DNA from: Acidimicrobiales bacterium
GTDB lineage: Bacteria; Actinomycetota; Acidimicrobiia; Acidimicrobiales; RAAP-2
Assembly: GCA_025351385.1 (NCBI GenBank)
Contig: JANXWA010000024.1
Span: 124,001 to 188,000, forward strand
Length of the DNA stretch: 64,000 nt
Reading direction: 5' to 3'
The notes below the pieces were generated by a model that had not been told where the DNA came from, ran no database searches, and saw only the letters and a program-made list of their open reading frames with translations. Positions 7,658 to 16,453 of this stretch are shown piece after piece (within the stretch, counting starts at the first letter, position 1; every line of letters starts with the position of its first letter). A program made the translations under genes and the position numbers.

Positions 7658-9651
7658 CAGCTCTCGACCTCGCGAAGTTCGCGCTCGAGTCCCGCCACGT
7701 CACCCACGGGGAGACGGCAGACGCCCGCGCGGCAGACGTAGGCGAGTCCGATCTCTCGATGGGCGAGGAGGATTGAATCGCCCGAGCCGGTGACGAGGAC
7801 AGAGCGCCGCATAGCCGTCGATCGTACGTGGTCGGAGAGTTGGTTGGCCGGTCCCGGGACGACCACCTCGACGCCCTCGAGCGCGAAACCGGCCGCCTCG
7901 AGTAGGTCGGGCACTGCGCCGGGATGCTGGATCAGCAGCGGCCTCGCCAGCTCGACGAGTCGCCGTGCCACGACCGCTGGACCGGGGTCCCCCGTGCACA
8001 GCGCGAGTCGCGCGAGCGCGCGACAGGCGACCGCATGGCTCGACGGTGTCGCGCCGTCGAAGATCTCCTTCGGGCGCATGGCGAGGTCGGTGACCAGGTC
8101 GCTCTGGGCGAAGATCCCTCGTCCGGCGTTGGGGGTGTCAGCCGTGGGCACGTCGCCGTCCCAGTAGTGCGTCACGAGGAATCGGGCGAGCGCCAACGCT
8201 CGACCGGTCCAGACCTCCTCGCCGGTGGTCTCGAAGGCGTCGAGGGAGGCATCGAGCAACCACGCGACGTCACCGGCCGTCGCGTGGGCCTGGCGACGTT
8301 CGGTGCGCCACCACACGGACCCGTCGAAGTGCGTTCGCGCCAGCGAGTCGAGCAGCTCGAGACCCCGGTCGACGAGATCAACGTCACCACTGAGGGTGAG
8401 GGCCGAAGCGAACATCGCGTTCCATTCGAGGACGACCTTCTCGTCGCGGCCTGGTTGGACCCGTTTCGCTCGCGCCGAACGCATCGCTTGAAGCGCACGC
8501 TCGAGCTGGGGCGGCGTGACGAAGGGCTGGCCCTCGGCGAGGCGAGGAATGGAGCGGCCTTCGAACTGACCGGGTGTCTCGATGCGCCATCTCGCCAATG
8601 CGGCCCCAAGGTCATCCTTCCGACCTGCGGAGGCGAGAGCGGCACCGACCTCGCCCGGGGTCCAGGTCACGTGCGAACCCTCGATGCCGCCCGCGTCCGC
8701 GTCGAGGGACGACGCGAAGCCGTCGTCGACCGAGAGGTCGGCGAGCACGAAGCGCATCGTGTCGAGCGCGACGGCGCGCCAGTCGTCGTGGCCGGGCAGC
8801 GCGCGTGCGGCGCGAAGATAGGCGCGCGCGAGGAGAGCCTGGTCGCACAGCATCTTCTCGAAGTGGGGCACGTGCCAGGACCCGTCGACGCTGTAGCGTG
8901 CGAATCCGCCTCGCAAGTGGTCGTAGAGTCCCCGTCGGGACATTGCGTCGAGCGTCCTCGTGACAGCCGCGCGAGACCCGGGGTCGTCGAAGTGGATCAG
9001 GGCGTCGACGTAACTGGGCCGAGGGAACTTCGGAGCGTCCCCGAAGCCGCCGTCGCCGTCAACGCGTCCGGCCAGGTCGTCGCGCAGCAGTCGCCGCGAG
9101 ACCGCCAGGTCGAGCGTCTGGACGCTCGGGGAGAGGTGGTCGATGAAGGCAACTTCACGGCCAAGCGCCTCGTGGAGCTGGGCCGCCTGGGCCACGACGT
9201 CGTCGCGGCGGTTCGACCAGACGTCGCGCATTGCCCCGAGTAGTCGCCGGAACCCCACTTGGCCCTGTCGATCGACCGGCGGATAGTACGTGCCGGCCAT
9301 GAAGGGGCTCCCGTCAGGGGTCAGAAAGACTGACATCGGCCAACCGCCGTGGCCGGCGACGAGCTGAGTCGCCGCCATGTAGAGCGCGTCGACGTCGGGT
9401 CGCTCCTCGCGATCGACCTTGATCGCGACGAACGAGTCGTTCAGGAGCCGAGCGACCTCGGAGTCCTCGAAGGACTCGTGTGCCATGACGTGGCACCAAT
9501 GGCACGCGGCGTAGCCCACCGAGAGGAAGATCGGACGGTCCAAGCGTCGCGCCATGTCGAGCGCCTCGTGGCCCCACGGCCACCAATCGACCGGGTTCTC
9601 GGCGTGTTGGCGCAAGTAGGCGCTCGAAGCGTCGGCGAGGCGATTGGTCAC
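7657..9651 (-). CDS. Thioredoxin-domain protein, YyaL/DUF255 (SSP411) family
   Basis: The 664-residue protein opens with the family signature: a thioredoxin-like domain with CHWCHVM (Cys50 and Cys53 counted from the GTG at 9651) preceded by [12 protein letters not shown]. It is followed by a long alpha/alpha-barrel region like six-hairpin glycosidases or N-acylglucosamine epimerases. The biochemical role of this widespread family is not settled; a redox or sugar-related role is only suggested by the domains. A longer reading from 9678 is possible. A TACGCT hexamer six bases before the GTG at 9651, and alignment of the conserved N-terminus, favour the shorter form. It is the first gene of a two-gene unit with the gene ending at 6938. 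Confidence 0.88.
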   Translation of the reverse strand: MTNRLADASSAYLRQHAENPVDWWPWGHEALDMARRLDRPIFLSVGYAACHWCHVMAHESFEDSEVARLLNDSFVAIKVDREERPDVDALYMAATQLVAGHGGWPMSVFLTPDGSPFMAGTYYPPVDRQGQVGFRRLLGAMRDVWSNRRDDVVAQAAQLHEALGREVAFIDHLSPSVQTLDLAVSRRLLRDDLAGRVDGDGGFGDAPKFPRPSYVDALIHFDDPGSRAAVTRTLDAMSRRGLYDHLRGGFARYSVDGSWHVPHFEKMLCDQALLARAYLRAARALPGHDDWRAVALDTMRFVLADLSVDDGFASSLDADAGGIEGSHVTWTPGEVGAALASAGRKDDLGAALARWRIETPGQFEGRSIPRLAEGQPFVTPPQLERALQAMRSARAKRVQPGRDEKVVLEWNAMFASALTLSGDVDLVDRGLELLDSLARTHFDGSVWWRTERRQAHATAGDVAWLLDASLDAFETTGEEVWTGRALALARFLVTHYWDGDVPTADTPNAGRGIFAQSDLVTDLAMRPKEIFDGATPSSHAVACRALARLALCTGDPGPAVVARRLVELARPLLIQHPGAVPDLLEAAGFALEGVEVVVPGPANQLSDHVRSTAMRRSVLVTGSGDSILLAHREIGLAYVCRAGVCRLPVGDVAGLERELREVES

Positions 9652-9657
9652 CGGCTC

Positions 9658-9663
9658 AGCGTA
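9658..9663 (-). promoter_or_regulatory. -10 element of the YyaL-like gene (leaderless)
   Basis: TACGCT on the minus strand, six bases, then GTG at 9651. Confidence 0.55.
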
Positions 9664-9755
9664 TCGACCTCGACGCAATTGCTTCGCGCTCGACGGGGCT
9701 GCGATCGAACGGTCGATACTCTGTCAGTAGTCGGACTCGACACTGCGAGGAAACG

Positions 9756-10718
9756 TTGCCACAGCCGCTGCGATGGGGGATCATAGGTACCGGAAGAATC
9801 GCTCACACCTTCGCGAGCGACCTGCCCTACACCGACGGGGGTGTGGTCGCCGCTGTGGGCTCACGCTCGCAACCGTCGGCCGAGGCCTTCGGCGACGAGT
9901 TCGACGTCGAGGGCCGCCACGGCTCCTACGAGGCGTTGGTGGACGATCCGTCGGTCGACGTCGTGTACGTCGCCACGCCGCACCCGATGCACTTCGACAA
10001 CGCGATGCTGGCCCTCGAGCACGGCAAGCCGGTGCTCGTGGAGAAGGCCTTCACGATGACGTCGGCGCAGGCTCGAGGGCTCGTAGAGACCGCTCGGGCG
10101 AAGAACCTCTTCATGATGGAGGCGATGTGGACGCGCTTCTTGCCCCACGTGGTGGCCCTGCGCGACATGGTCGCCAAGGGCTGGCTTGGTCGAATCGTCG
10201 TCGTCGAGGCCGACCACGGCCAATGGTTCGAACAGGACCCGACCTCACGTCTCTTCGCCCCTGAGCTCGGGGGTAGCGCCCTGCTCGACCTCGGGGTCTA
10301 CCCAATCTCGTTCGCGTCGATGCTGCTGGGCACCCCCGATCGGATCACCGCGATGGTCGATCCGTCGTTCTCCGGCGTCGATGGTCAGGCGTCCATGCTC
10401 TTCGGCTATTCGGGCGGCGCCCAGGCGGTCCTGACGTGCACGTCGGCCGCGAGGACCGCGACGAGGGCCTGCATCGCCGGCACTGAGGGGCGTATCGAAA
10501 TCGATGGTGACTTCTACGCGCCAACGTCGTTCACGCTGATCGCCCGCGGAGGCGAGACCGAGCGCTTCGAGTTCGCCTCCGAGGGACGGGGCCTGCATTA
10601 CCAGGCGACCGAGGTCGCGCGATGCATTCGTGAGGGACTCCTGGAGAGCCCAGGGATGCCCCTCGACGAGACGGTGGCGATCATGGAGACCATGGAGGCG
10701 GTGTTGGCCCACCCGTAG
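9756..10718 (+). CDS. Gfo/Idh/MocA-family oxidoreductase
   Basis: The 320-residue protein has an N-terminal Rossmann fold ([17 protein letters not shown], residues 6-22), the strand [29 protein letters not shown] with the conserved E-K of this family near residue 96, and a C-terminal alpha/beta substrate domain (EMDHG-type region at [12 protein letters not shown]). Such enzymes oxidise or reduce sugars and their derivatives with NAD(P). The sequence most resembles the dimeric dihydrodiol/D-xylose dehydrogenase branch, which would fit the sugar transporter next door, but the substrate cannot be read off. The start is TTG at 9756 with a GAGGAAAC site; a GATACT at 9715-9720 may be the -10 box. 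Confidence 0.85.
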   Translation: MPQPLRWGIIGTGRIAHTFASDLPYTDGGVVAAVGSRSQPSAEAFGDEFDVEGRHGSYEALVDDPSVDVVYVATPHPMHFDNAMLALEHGKPVLVEKAFTMTSAQARGLVETARAKNLFMMEAMWTRFLPHVVALRDMVAKGWLGRIVVVEADHGQWFEQDPTSRLFAPELGGSALLDLGVYPISFASMLLGTPDRITAMVDPSFSGVDGQASMLFGYSGGAQAVLTCTSAARTATRACIAGTEGRIEIDGDFYAPTSFTLIARGGETERFEFASEGRGLHYQATEVARCIREGLLESPGMPLDETVAIMETMEAVLAHP

Positions 10719-11135
10719 AGGAGATCGGACTCCCTTCGACGCAGTCGAATGGAGTGCCCTGACGAGTCAGTCACGTCACCGATGCCCACGATGGCGGTCC
10801 GGCCGCTCGCGGGCACGGAGGTCGGTGCGTTCTAGGAGTCTTCACCACTATAAAAAGCTGTTGATCAGGTATTAGCCACTAACAATTTGAGTCAATTACG
10901 TGCCGGTGCGTCACCGTATCCGACGTGATGAGGCTTCAATCAGCGGTAGGTCGGCCGTCGAATCGAAAGTATTTGCCGCTCAATGCGAATGGTTTCGGGG
11001 AAATCAAGCCCCGTGAACAATGGAATGGAGATTCTCGTGCTAATTTCACCAATCGGACATGAGATTTCACTAAGTGTTCACGAAGTAAATAATTGCTACC
11101 GACACCACGACGGTGTCAAAGAAGGGTTGGGGATA
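10719..11135 (+). promoter_or_regulatory. 417-base leader/control region of the sugar ABC operon
   Basis: This is the longest gene-free stretch in the window and is clearly more AT-rich than its surroundings from about 10840 on. It holds a TATAAA at 10848-10853, a CGGTG-CGT-CACCG palindrome at 10904-10916, a CGGGG/CCCCG hairpin at 10996-11013, and a perfect GACACC-ACGAC-GGTGTC hairpin at 11101-11117, 19 bases before the start codon. An open frame from 10983 runs into the binding-protein gene, but it encodes no recognisable sequence before the signal peptide at 11136. The palindromes are candidates for a LacI- or ROK-type operator; no such regulator is encoded nearby. Confidence 0.5.
10729..10755 (+). 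terminator. Terminator-like hairpin after the oxidoreductase gene
   Basis: ACTCC-C-TTCGAC pairs with GTCGAA-T-GGAGT around a three-base loop (11 pairs with one C-T mismatch), starting ten bases after the stop codon. There is no T-run, as is common in GC-rich actinobacteria. Confidence 0.45.
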
Positions 11136-12365
11136 ATGAAGTTTAAGACAGGAAGGGCTCTCGCTTCAGTGGCGTTGGTCGGCACTTTTGTCGTCGCGAT
11201 GCTGCCTAGCGTCAGCTCCGGAGCAACACCGACGGTCAAGAACAGCACGTTCACACCGAGTTTCTCGACCATGAAGTACCTGAAGTCCATTGTCAAGAAG
11301 GGCCACGGCTCGATCGCCGTGATCTTGCCAGACACGAAGACGTCGGCACGTTACACCGAGTTCGACGCTCCGTACCTGATCAAGGCCTTCAAGGCGGCCG
11401 GACTCACGGGTAAGCAGTTCATCGTCCAGAATGCCCAGGGCAGCGACGCCACGCAGTTCAACATGGCGCAGGCTGACATTGCTCGGGGCGCCAAGGTCTT
11501 GCTCGTCGACCCCCTTGACTCCACCACCGGTGCAGTCATCGAGGGCTTCGCGAAGGCTCATGGCGTGAAGGTCATCGACTACGACCGCCTGACACTCGGA
11601 GGCGCACGTGCCTACTACGTGAGCTTCGACAATGTCGCGGTGGGCACGTTGATTGGCAACGGTGAGGTTTCGTGTCTGACGGCGTGGAACGTCGCGAACC
11701 CGGTGGTGTACATCTCCTACGGTTCACCGACGGACAACAACGCGACCTTGTTCGCCAAGGGCTACAACGCTGTGCTGACGGCCGCCGGGTTCAACACCAC
11801 GGCGACCACGACCACTGGCGCGAAGCAGACTGTCCTCGAGAGTGCCGGTACGTGGGATGGTCCTACGGCCTTGACCGACTTCCAGGGCGCCTTCACCGCG
11901 CACCCGTCGATCAACGCTGCGGTCACCCCGAACGACAACAACGCCTCGGGCATCATCGCGTACCTGCAAAGTAAGGGTCTCAAGCCGAAGACGTTCCCGT
12001 TCACCGGCCAAGACGCTTCACTCGTTGGGTTCCAGAACGTGATCTCGGGCTACCAGTGTGGCACCGTCTACAAGCCGATCTGGCTCGAAGCTCAGGCCGC
12101 TGCCTCCCTGGCCGTGTACCTGCGCGCCGGCATCAAGCCGCCCGCCGGTCTCGTCAATGGCACCACGCCTGACTCCGTGACCAAGAAGAACGTGAGTTCA
12201 GTGCTGCTGACCGCGACCTGGGTGACGGCTGACAAGATTCAAAAGACCGTGGTGGCTGACAAGGTCATCAAGCCTTCGGATCTCTGCACGGCAACGTCGC
12301 CGACGGTTGCTGGTTCATCCCAGCCGACCTACGCAGTGGACTGCACGACGTACGGCATTAAGTAG
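11136..12365 (+). CDS. Sugar ABC transporter substrate-binding protein (CUT2/XylF-like)
   Basis: The protein starts with a Sec signal peptide (MKFKTGRALASVALVGTFVV..., cleavage near SSGA-TPT). It then has the periplasmic-binding-protein fold of the ribose/xylose class: IAVILPDTKTSARYTEFD, AKVLLVDPLDS, VKVIDYDRLTLGG with YYVSFDN, and AAVTPNDNNASGIIAYL in the second lobe. The YDR and SFDN elements are typical of XylF-like pentose-binding proteins, so xylose or a related sugar is likely, though not proven. The mature protein has 380 residues, roughly normal. The ATG at 11136 is chosen over an in-frame ATG at 10983 because it is followed by the signal peptide and preceded by AAGGGTTGGGG. Confidence 0.9.
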   Translation: MKFKTGRALASVALVGTFVVAMLPSVSSGATPTVKNSTFTPSFSTMKYLKSIVKKGHGSIAVILPDTKTSARYTEFDAPYLIKAFKAAGLTGKQFIVQNAQGSDATQFNMAQADIARGAKVLLVDPLDSTTGAVIEGFAKAHGVKVIDYDRLTLGGARAYYVSFDNVAVGTLIGNGEVSCLTAWNVANPVVYISYGSPTDNNATLFAKGYNAVLTAAGFNTTATTTTGAKQTVLESAGTWDGPTALTDFQGAFTAHPSINAAVTPNDNNASGIIAYLQSKGLKPKTFPFTGQDASLVGFQNVISGYQCGTVYKPIWLEAQAAASLAVYLRAGIKPPAGLVNGTTPDSVTKKNVSSVLLTATWVTADKIQKTVVADKVIKPSDLCTATSPTVAGSSQPTYAVDCTTYGIK

Positions 12366-12373
12366 TCTCTAAA

Positions 12374-12457
12374 CAATGACGTTGACCCCCGAACCACCTA
12401 CGAGTGGTGTGTCCGAAGCCGGGTACACCACAGGTGGTTCGGGGGTCGGCGTCATTG
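12374..12457 (+). repeat. 84-base near-perfect hairpin between the binding-protein and ATPase genes
   Basis: The outer arms CAATGACG (12374-12381) and CGTCATTG (12450-12457) pair fully. Next come three pairs (two of them G-U), then ACCCCCGAACCACCT (12385-12399) with AGGTGGTTCGGGGGT (12432-12446). A four-base bulge follows, then GTGGTGT (12404-12410) with ACACCAC (12425-12431). In total there are about 33 pairs around a 14-base loop. It begins nine bases after the binding-protein stop codon. Such structures commonly stabilise the upstream mRNA or attenuate read-through so that the binding protein is made in excess. Confidence 0.85.
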
Positions 12458-13224
12458 ACAAGGAGCAGCTGCTCAGTCTTCGCGGCATCGCGAAGAGTTT
12501 CGGTCCGGTGCAGGCGCTCAAGCGCGTGGACCTCGACGTTCCTCCGGCCCAAGTAACGGCGCTAATCGGCGACAACGGTGCCGGCAAGTCGGTGCTCATC
12601 AAGACGATCTCCGGGATCTACCCGGCCTCCGCCGGACAGATCTTTTGGAAGGGCCGAGAGGTCCATCCTCACACCCCTCGTGACTCCAGCGAGCTCGGCA
12701 TCGCGACGGTGTACCAGGACCTGGCCCTGTGCGACAACCTCGACATCGTCCAGAACATGTATCTGGGCCGCGAGGAGACTCGTTTCACCCAACTCGACGA
12801 GATCAAGATGGAGTTGGCGACGAAGGAGCTTCTGAAGGACTTGGCGGTGTCCACCGTGAAGTCCGTGCGTCAACTGGTCGGCTCGCTCTCGGGTGGCCAG
12901 CGCCAAGCGATCGCCGTCGCCCGTGCGGTCATGCGGGACTCCGAACTGGTGATCATGGACGAACCGACCGCCGCGCTCGGCGTCTCCCAGACGGCCCAGG
13001 TGCTCGAGCTCGTGCGCACCTTGGCCTCACGAGGTATTGCCGTGATCCTCATCTCGCACAACCTGAACGACGTCTTCAAGGTGGCGGACCGCATCGCCGT
13101 GATGCACCTCGGGACGCTGGTGAGTCACGGACCGATCGCCAACTACGACGTCGCGAGCGCCGTCGAGATGATCACGACCGGTGCGTCGAGTCGCGTGCCT
13201 ACGAATTCGCCCAACGGCGACTGA
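12376..13224 (+). CDS. Sugar ABC transporter ATP-binding protein (single-domain, XylG/FrcA-like)
   Basis: One ABC cassette is present: Walker A GDNGAGKS, Q-loop VYQDLALCDNL, signature LSGGQRQAIA, Walker B LVIMDEPTAAL and the switch His in ILISHN. CUT2 ATPases often carry two cassettes. This one, about 270 residues, is the short single-cassette type such as FrcA. It powers import together with the permease at 13242. The start is uncertain. The ATG at 12376 lies inside the large hairpin and has no ribosome-binding site, GTG at 12409 is in the hairpin too, and homology only begins near QLLSLRGIAKSFG at about 12466. An AAGGAG is present at 12460-12465, but only CTG follows it at a usable distance. 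Confidence 0.88.
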   Translation: MTLTPEPPTSGVSEAGYTTGGSGVGVIDKEQLLSLRGIAKSFGPVQALKRVDLDVPPAQVTALIGDNGAGKSVLIKTISGIYPASAGQIFWKGREVHPHTPRDSSELGIATVYQDLALCDNLDIVQNMYLGREETRFTQLDEIKMELATKELLKDLAVSTVKSVRQLVGSLSGGQRQAIAVARAVMRDSELVIMDEPTAALGVSQTAQVLELVRTLASRGIAVILISHNLNDVFKVADRIAVMHLGTLVSHGPIANYDVASAVEMITTGASSRVPTNSPNGD

Positions 13225-13241
13225 ACGGAAGGTACCTTCTC

Positions 13242-14498
13242 GTGTCGACCCCCTTGGAGGCCAGCTCGTCTGAGCAGGTTGACGACGTGTCGTCGTCCGT
13301 GTCACTGGCAAAACAGATTCGACGGCTGTGGCAAGGCGACACGGGCCTCGGTCCGATCCTCATAGGGCTTCTTGTCCTCATCATCTACTTCGAAGCTCGA
13401 ACTTCGGTGTTCCTCTCGGCGGGGAACATCACCAATCTCTTCATCCAGGCGACGATTTTCATCCTCTTGGGGATGGCCGAGATCTGGCTGCTGCTGATGG
13501 GCGACATCGACCTCTCCATTGGTTACTCGGCTGGCATCGGCGGGGCCGTCGCCGTCATCCTCACCAGCACCCAGCACGACTGGTCGTGGTTCATCGCGCT
13601 CCCGCTCGGCGTGCTCGCCTGCGTGCTGATCAGCGTGGTGTGGGGCACGATCGTCATTCGCTTGCGACTGCCCTCCTTCATTGTCACCCTGGCCGGCCAG
13701 ATCGGACTGCTCGGCGTCCTGCTCTACCTCATCAATAGCCAGGGCAACACGGGAGGATCACTCCCCGTGCAAGAGAAGGTGCTCTACGACCTAGTCAACG
13801 GCGACCTCAGCCCCGTGGCCACCTGGGTAGTGATCGTGGCGTCGGTCGTCTTGCTCGGCTGGATTATCCTGCGCTCCGATCAGCGTCGTCGCTCCGCGGG
13901 GCTGGAGGCCAAGCCCATGTGGCTGAGCTTTGCCAAGGTCATTGCGTTGGCGGCGGCCGGCGTGCTACTGGCCATCATCTTCAACACGAACCGATCGTCC
14001 TTCACCTTCTTGAACGGCATGCCCTTCGCCATCCCGATTGACCTAGGAGTGTTGGCGGCAGGCACATTCATCCTCACCAAGACCCGGGCCGGTCGGTACA
14101 TCTACGCGATTGGGGGCAACGTCGAGGCGGCGCGCCGGGCCGGCATCAACGTCAACCGCTATCGTCTGCTCGCCTTCGTGTTCTCCGGTTTCACCACCGG
14201 CATCGCGGGCCTGCTCTACGTCTCGCGACTCAACGGGATCTCGACCGGCATCGAAGGTGGCACCTACGTGCTCTACGCCGTCGCCGCGGGCGTCATCGGC
14301 GGCACCAGCCTCTTCGGCGGACGAGGGAAGATGATCCACGCCGTCGTCGGTGGACTGGTGATCGCCACCATCTACAACGGCATGGCTCTCATCAACGTGA
14401 GCGCCGCGGGTCTCTACATGGTGACGGCGTTGGTCCTACTCGCCGCTGTGGTGGTCGACGCGATCGCCCGTCGGAGCAACTCCTCGTCCACCAATTAG
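13242..14498 (+). CDS. Sugar ABC transporter permease (XylH-like, CUT2)
   Basis: The 418-residue inner-membrane protein has about ten hydrophobic segments and the BPD_transp_2 signatures. These are the MGDIDLSIG loop (residues about 85-95), LRLPSFIVTLAGQIGLLGV, and the C-terminal GRYIYAIGGNVEAARRAGINV followed by GGTSLFGGRGK. Its length matches XylH rather than the shorter RbsC. It forms the sugar channel with the preceding ATPase. The start is GTG at 13242, 17 bases after the ATPase stop, with GGAAGG upstream. The same frame is open further upstream, but that part overlaps the ATPase and reads as out-of-frame sequence. Confidence 0.92.
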   Translation: MSTPLEASSSEQVDDVSSSVSLAKQIRRLWQGDTGLGPILIGLLVLIIYFEARTSVFLSAGNITNLFIQATIFILLGMAEIWLLLMGDIDLSIGYSAGIGGAVAVILTSTQHDWSWFIALPLGVLACVLISVVWGTIVIRLRLPSFIVTLAGQIGLLGVLLYLINSQGNTGGSLPVQEKVLYDLVNGDLSPVATWVVIVASVVLLGWIILRSDQRRRSAGLEAKPMWLSFAKVIALAAAGVLLAIIFNTNRSSFTFLNGMPFAIPIDLGVLAAGTFILTKTRAGRYIYAIGGNVEAARRAGINVNRYRLLAFVFSGFTTGIAGLLYVSRLNGISTGIEGGTYVLYAVAAGVIGGTSLFGGRGKMIHAVVGGLVIATIYNGMALINVSAAGLYMVTALVLLAAVVVDAIARRSNSSSTN

Positions 14499-14520
14499 TG
14501 CCCGCTGGGCGTCGACGGTC

Positions 14521-14526
14521 TAGTCT
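14521..14526 (+). promoter_or_regulatory. -10 element, leaderless start at 14533
   Basis: TAGTCT, six bases, then GTG at 14533. This gives the SDR gene its own promoter although it follows the transporter by only 34 bases. Confidence 0.6.
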
Positions 14527-14532
14527 CGACCC

Positions 14533-15297
14533 GTGGAATCCTCGCTCGAAGGTCGTATCGCCGTCGTCACCGGCGCCAGTCGCGGCATCGGACTCGCCAT
14601 CGCTCAGCGACTCGTGGCGTCAGGAGCGTCGGTTGTGATCTCATCACGCCGGGCGGAGAACCTCGCCAAGGCGCAGTCGACCTTTGACGATCCGTCGAAG
14701 GTCCTCAGTGTCGCGAGCCACGTCGGATCCCGCCAGGATGCGAACAGTCTGATCGAGAAGGCCATCGAGCACTTCGGGTCGTTGGACATCCTCGTCAACA
14801 ACGCCGGGACGAATCCCTACTTCGGGCCCCTCGTCGACATTGACGACGCGCTGATGCAAAAGACCTACGAGGTCAACCAGGCCTCTATCGTCACCCACAC
14901 GGCCGCCGCCTGGCACCAGTGGATGAAGGGCCACGGGGGAGTCGTGTTGAACATCGCCTCGATCGGCGGGCTCGGCCCGGAACCGGGGATCGGTTGGTAC
15001 AACGTCACGAAGGCCGCGGTCATTCATCTCACGAAGCAGCTGGCCTGGGAGTTGAGCCCCGGTGTGCGGGTGAACGCCATCGCCCCCGGACTCGTCCGCA
15101 CCGACCTCGCCCGCAAGCTGTGGGAGGAGCGTGAACCCGAGATCGCTTCGCGTATCCCGCTTCGCCGGATCGGCGAGCCTGACGACATCGCGTCGATGGC
15201 GTTGACGCTCGTCAGCGACGCGTCGTCGTGGATCACGGGTCAGACGATCGTCATCGACGGTGGAGCGACGAACCAGCCCCTGGGAGGCGTTGGCTAG
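14533..15297 (+). CDS. SDR-family oxidoreductase
   Basis: A classical short-chain dehydrogenase of 254 residues: cofactor motif TGASRGIG (14-21), NNAG near 90, catalytic Ser in NIASIGG, YNVTK (Tyr near 157, Lys four later), and the terminal ITGQTIVIDGG. It resembles FabG/glucose-dehydrogenase-like enzymes; the substrate is not readable. Lying behind a sugar ABC transporter, and with an Idh-type oxidoreductase ahead of it, it may take part in sugar oxidation. Its stop codon overlaps that of menE on the other strand by four bases. Confidence 0.88.
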   Translation: MESSLEGRIAVVTGASRGIGLAIAQRLVASGASVVISSRRAENLAKAQSTFDDPSKVLSVASHVGSRQDANSLIEKAIEHFGSLDILVNNAGTNPYFGPLVDIDDALMQKTYEVNQASIVTHTAAAWHQWMKGHGGVVLNIASIGGLGPEPGIGWYNVTKAAVIHLTKQLAWELSPGVRVNAIAPGLVRTDLARKLWEEREPEIASRIPLRRIGEPDDIASMALTLVSDASSWITGQTIVIDGGATNQPLGGVG

Positions 15298-16400
15298 AAG
15301 AGGTGGGCCAGGTCCGCCCGGCGGATCTTCCCGCTACCGGTTCGCGGAATGGCCGCCACGTAGCGAATCTCCTTGGGCTTGGCCCAGGGCCCGATGTACT
15401 CCGCGGCAATCGCACGGATCGCGTCATCGAGATCCAATCCGTCGCCGACCACGATCGCGACGACGCGTTGGCCCCAGTCGCGGTCCTCGACGCCAGTGAC
15501 CGCGACGTCGCGCACGCCCGGCAAAGTGGCCAGGACCGCTTCGAGGTCTTCGGGCCAGAGCTTCTCACCGCCCGTGTTGATGACGGATCCCAGACGACCG
15601 CGCACTGACACCCTTCCGTCGATGACGTCGCCGCCGTCGCCGGTGGGGAACCAGTCGTTGCGGCCGTCGGGTCCCACGACTACGGGTCGTGCCGCGCTCC
15701 GGTAGGAGCGAAAGAGAGTGGGCGAGCGAACGCACAGCTCGCCGTCGACGCTGGCGACCTCGACGCCCGCCAACGCGACGCCGTCGTAGACGATGCCCGA
15801 GCCGGTCTCGGTCATGCCCCACGTCGTAATGACGTTGCCGGGCCGGTCCCTCGGGGGGCGCGCGCCACCCAACAGCACCTTCGCAAAACCGCTGACGTCG
15901 TGCCGGGCCAGCTGTGCGCGCACCAACGACACGTGGGTGGCGCCGCGCGACGGCGCCGTGTCGAGGTCCTCGGGGTCGCCCCAGAGGAGATCGGCGTCGC
16001 CCATGATGGCGCGCAGCAGCACGGCGAGCCCGCCAATGTGGTTGGGAGGCAGACACGGGTACCAGACCGGCCGGTCGGCACCCCGCAGCGTCGTTTGGGT
16101 CAGGGCCGCGCTCGCGGCGAGCGCCTCCCAGCTCAACTCGGCGGCCTTCGCCGGACCGCTCGATCCTGAGGTCAGCATCACCAGGCCGATCTCGTCGTCG
16201 ACCGGCACGCCCGGGAGCGGATTGAGGCCGTCCTCGCCAAGGACGGCGGTCGCGCCGAGGACCTCGAGATCCTTGGCGCGACGGCGCTGGGAGAGGCGTC
16301 GATCGAGCACGCAGAAGGCCTCGCCGGCGTCGACCCGGTCGCGGATTGCCCTTTCGAGGTCCGGACCGAGCTCGAAATCGAGCGCGACTAAGGGGTTCAC
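15294..16400 (-). CDS. menE: o-Succinylbenzoate-CoA ligase-type AMP-binding enzyme
   Basis: The protein is an acyl-adenylate ligase: P-loop LTSGSSGPAKAAELSW, the A5 motif TTWGMTETGSG, the A7 motif WFPTGDGGDV, the hinge GRLGSVINTGGEKLWP, and the A10 lysine in TGSGKIRR. At 368 residues it is short for the superfamily but normal for compact actinobacterial MenE, which activates o-succinylbenzoate for menaquinone synthesis. Neighbouring menB, menA, menH and menD support the assignment. The GTG at 16400 is chosen because TAGTCT ends exactly six bases upstream; the in-frame TTG three bases earlier is less likely. Confidence 0.88.
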   Translation of the reverse strand: MNPLVALDFELGPDLERAIRDRVDAGEAFCVLDRRLSQRRRAKDLEVLGATAVLGEDGLNPLPGVPVDDEIGLVMLTSGSSGPAKAAELSWEALAASAALTQTTLRGADRPVWYPCLPPNHIGGLAVLLRAIMGDADLLWGDPEDLDTAPSRGATHVSLVRAQLARHDVSGFAKVLLGGARPPRDRPGNVITTWGMTETGSGIVYDGVALAGVEVASVDGELCVRSPTLFRSYRSAARPVVVGPDGRNDWFPTGDGGDVIDGRVSVRGRLGSVINTGGEKLWPEDLEAVLATLPGVRDVAVTGVEDRDWGQRVVAIVVGDGLDLDDAIRAIAAEYIGPWAKPKEIRYVAAIPRTGSGKIRRADLAHLF

Positions 16401-16406
16401 CAAACC

Positions 16407-16412
16407 AGACTA
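16407..16412 (-). promoter_or_regulatory. -10 element of menE (leaderless)
   Basis: TAGTCT on the minus strand, six bases before GTG 16400. A divergent TAGGTT at 16426-16431 may serve the plus-strand unit that starts at 16454. Confidence 0.6.
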
Positions 16413-16453
16413 GATGTTTAGGAACTAGGTTGGTCCCACGGGGGGTGGTACAC

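Noticed and set aside
10983-11135. Extended start of the binding-protein gene
   Set aside because: The extra 51 residues precede a perfect signal peptide and have no ribosome-binding site; this is leader sequence.
12374-12457. The large inverted repeat as a transposon end or attachment site
   Set aside because: There is no transposase or integrase, no target duplication, and the flanking operon is intact. An RNA structure is the simpler reading.
12729-13241. N-terminal extension of the permease frame
   Set aside because: It reads out of frame through the ATPase gene; the permease begins at GTG 13242 with a ribosome-binding site.
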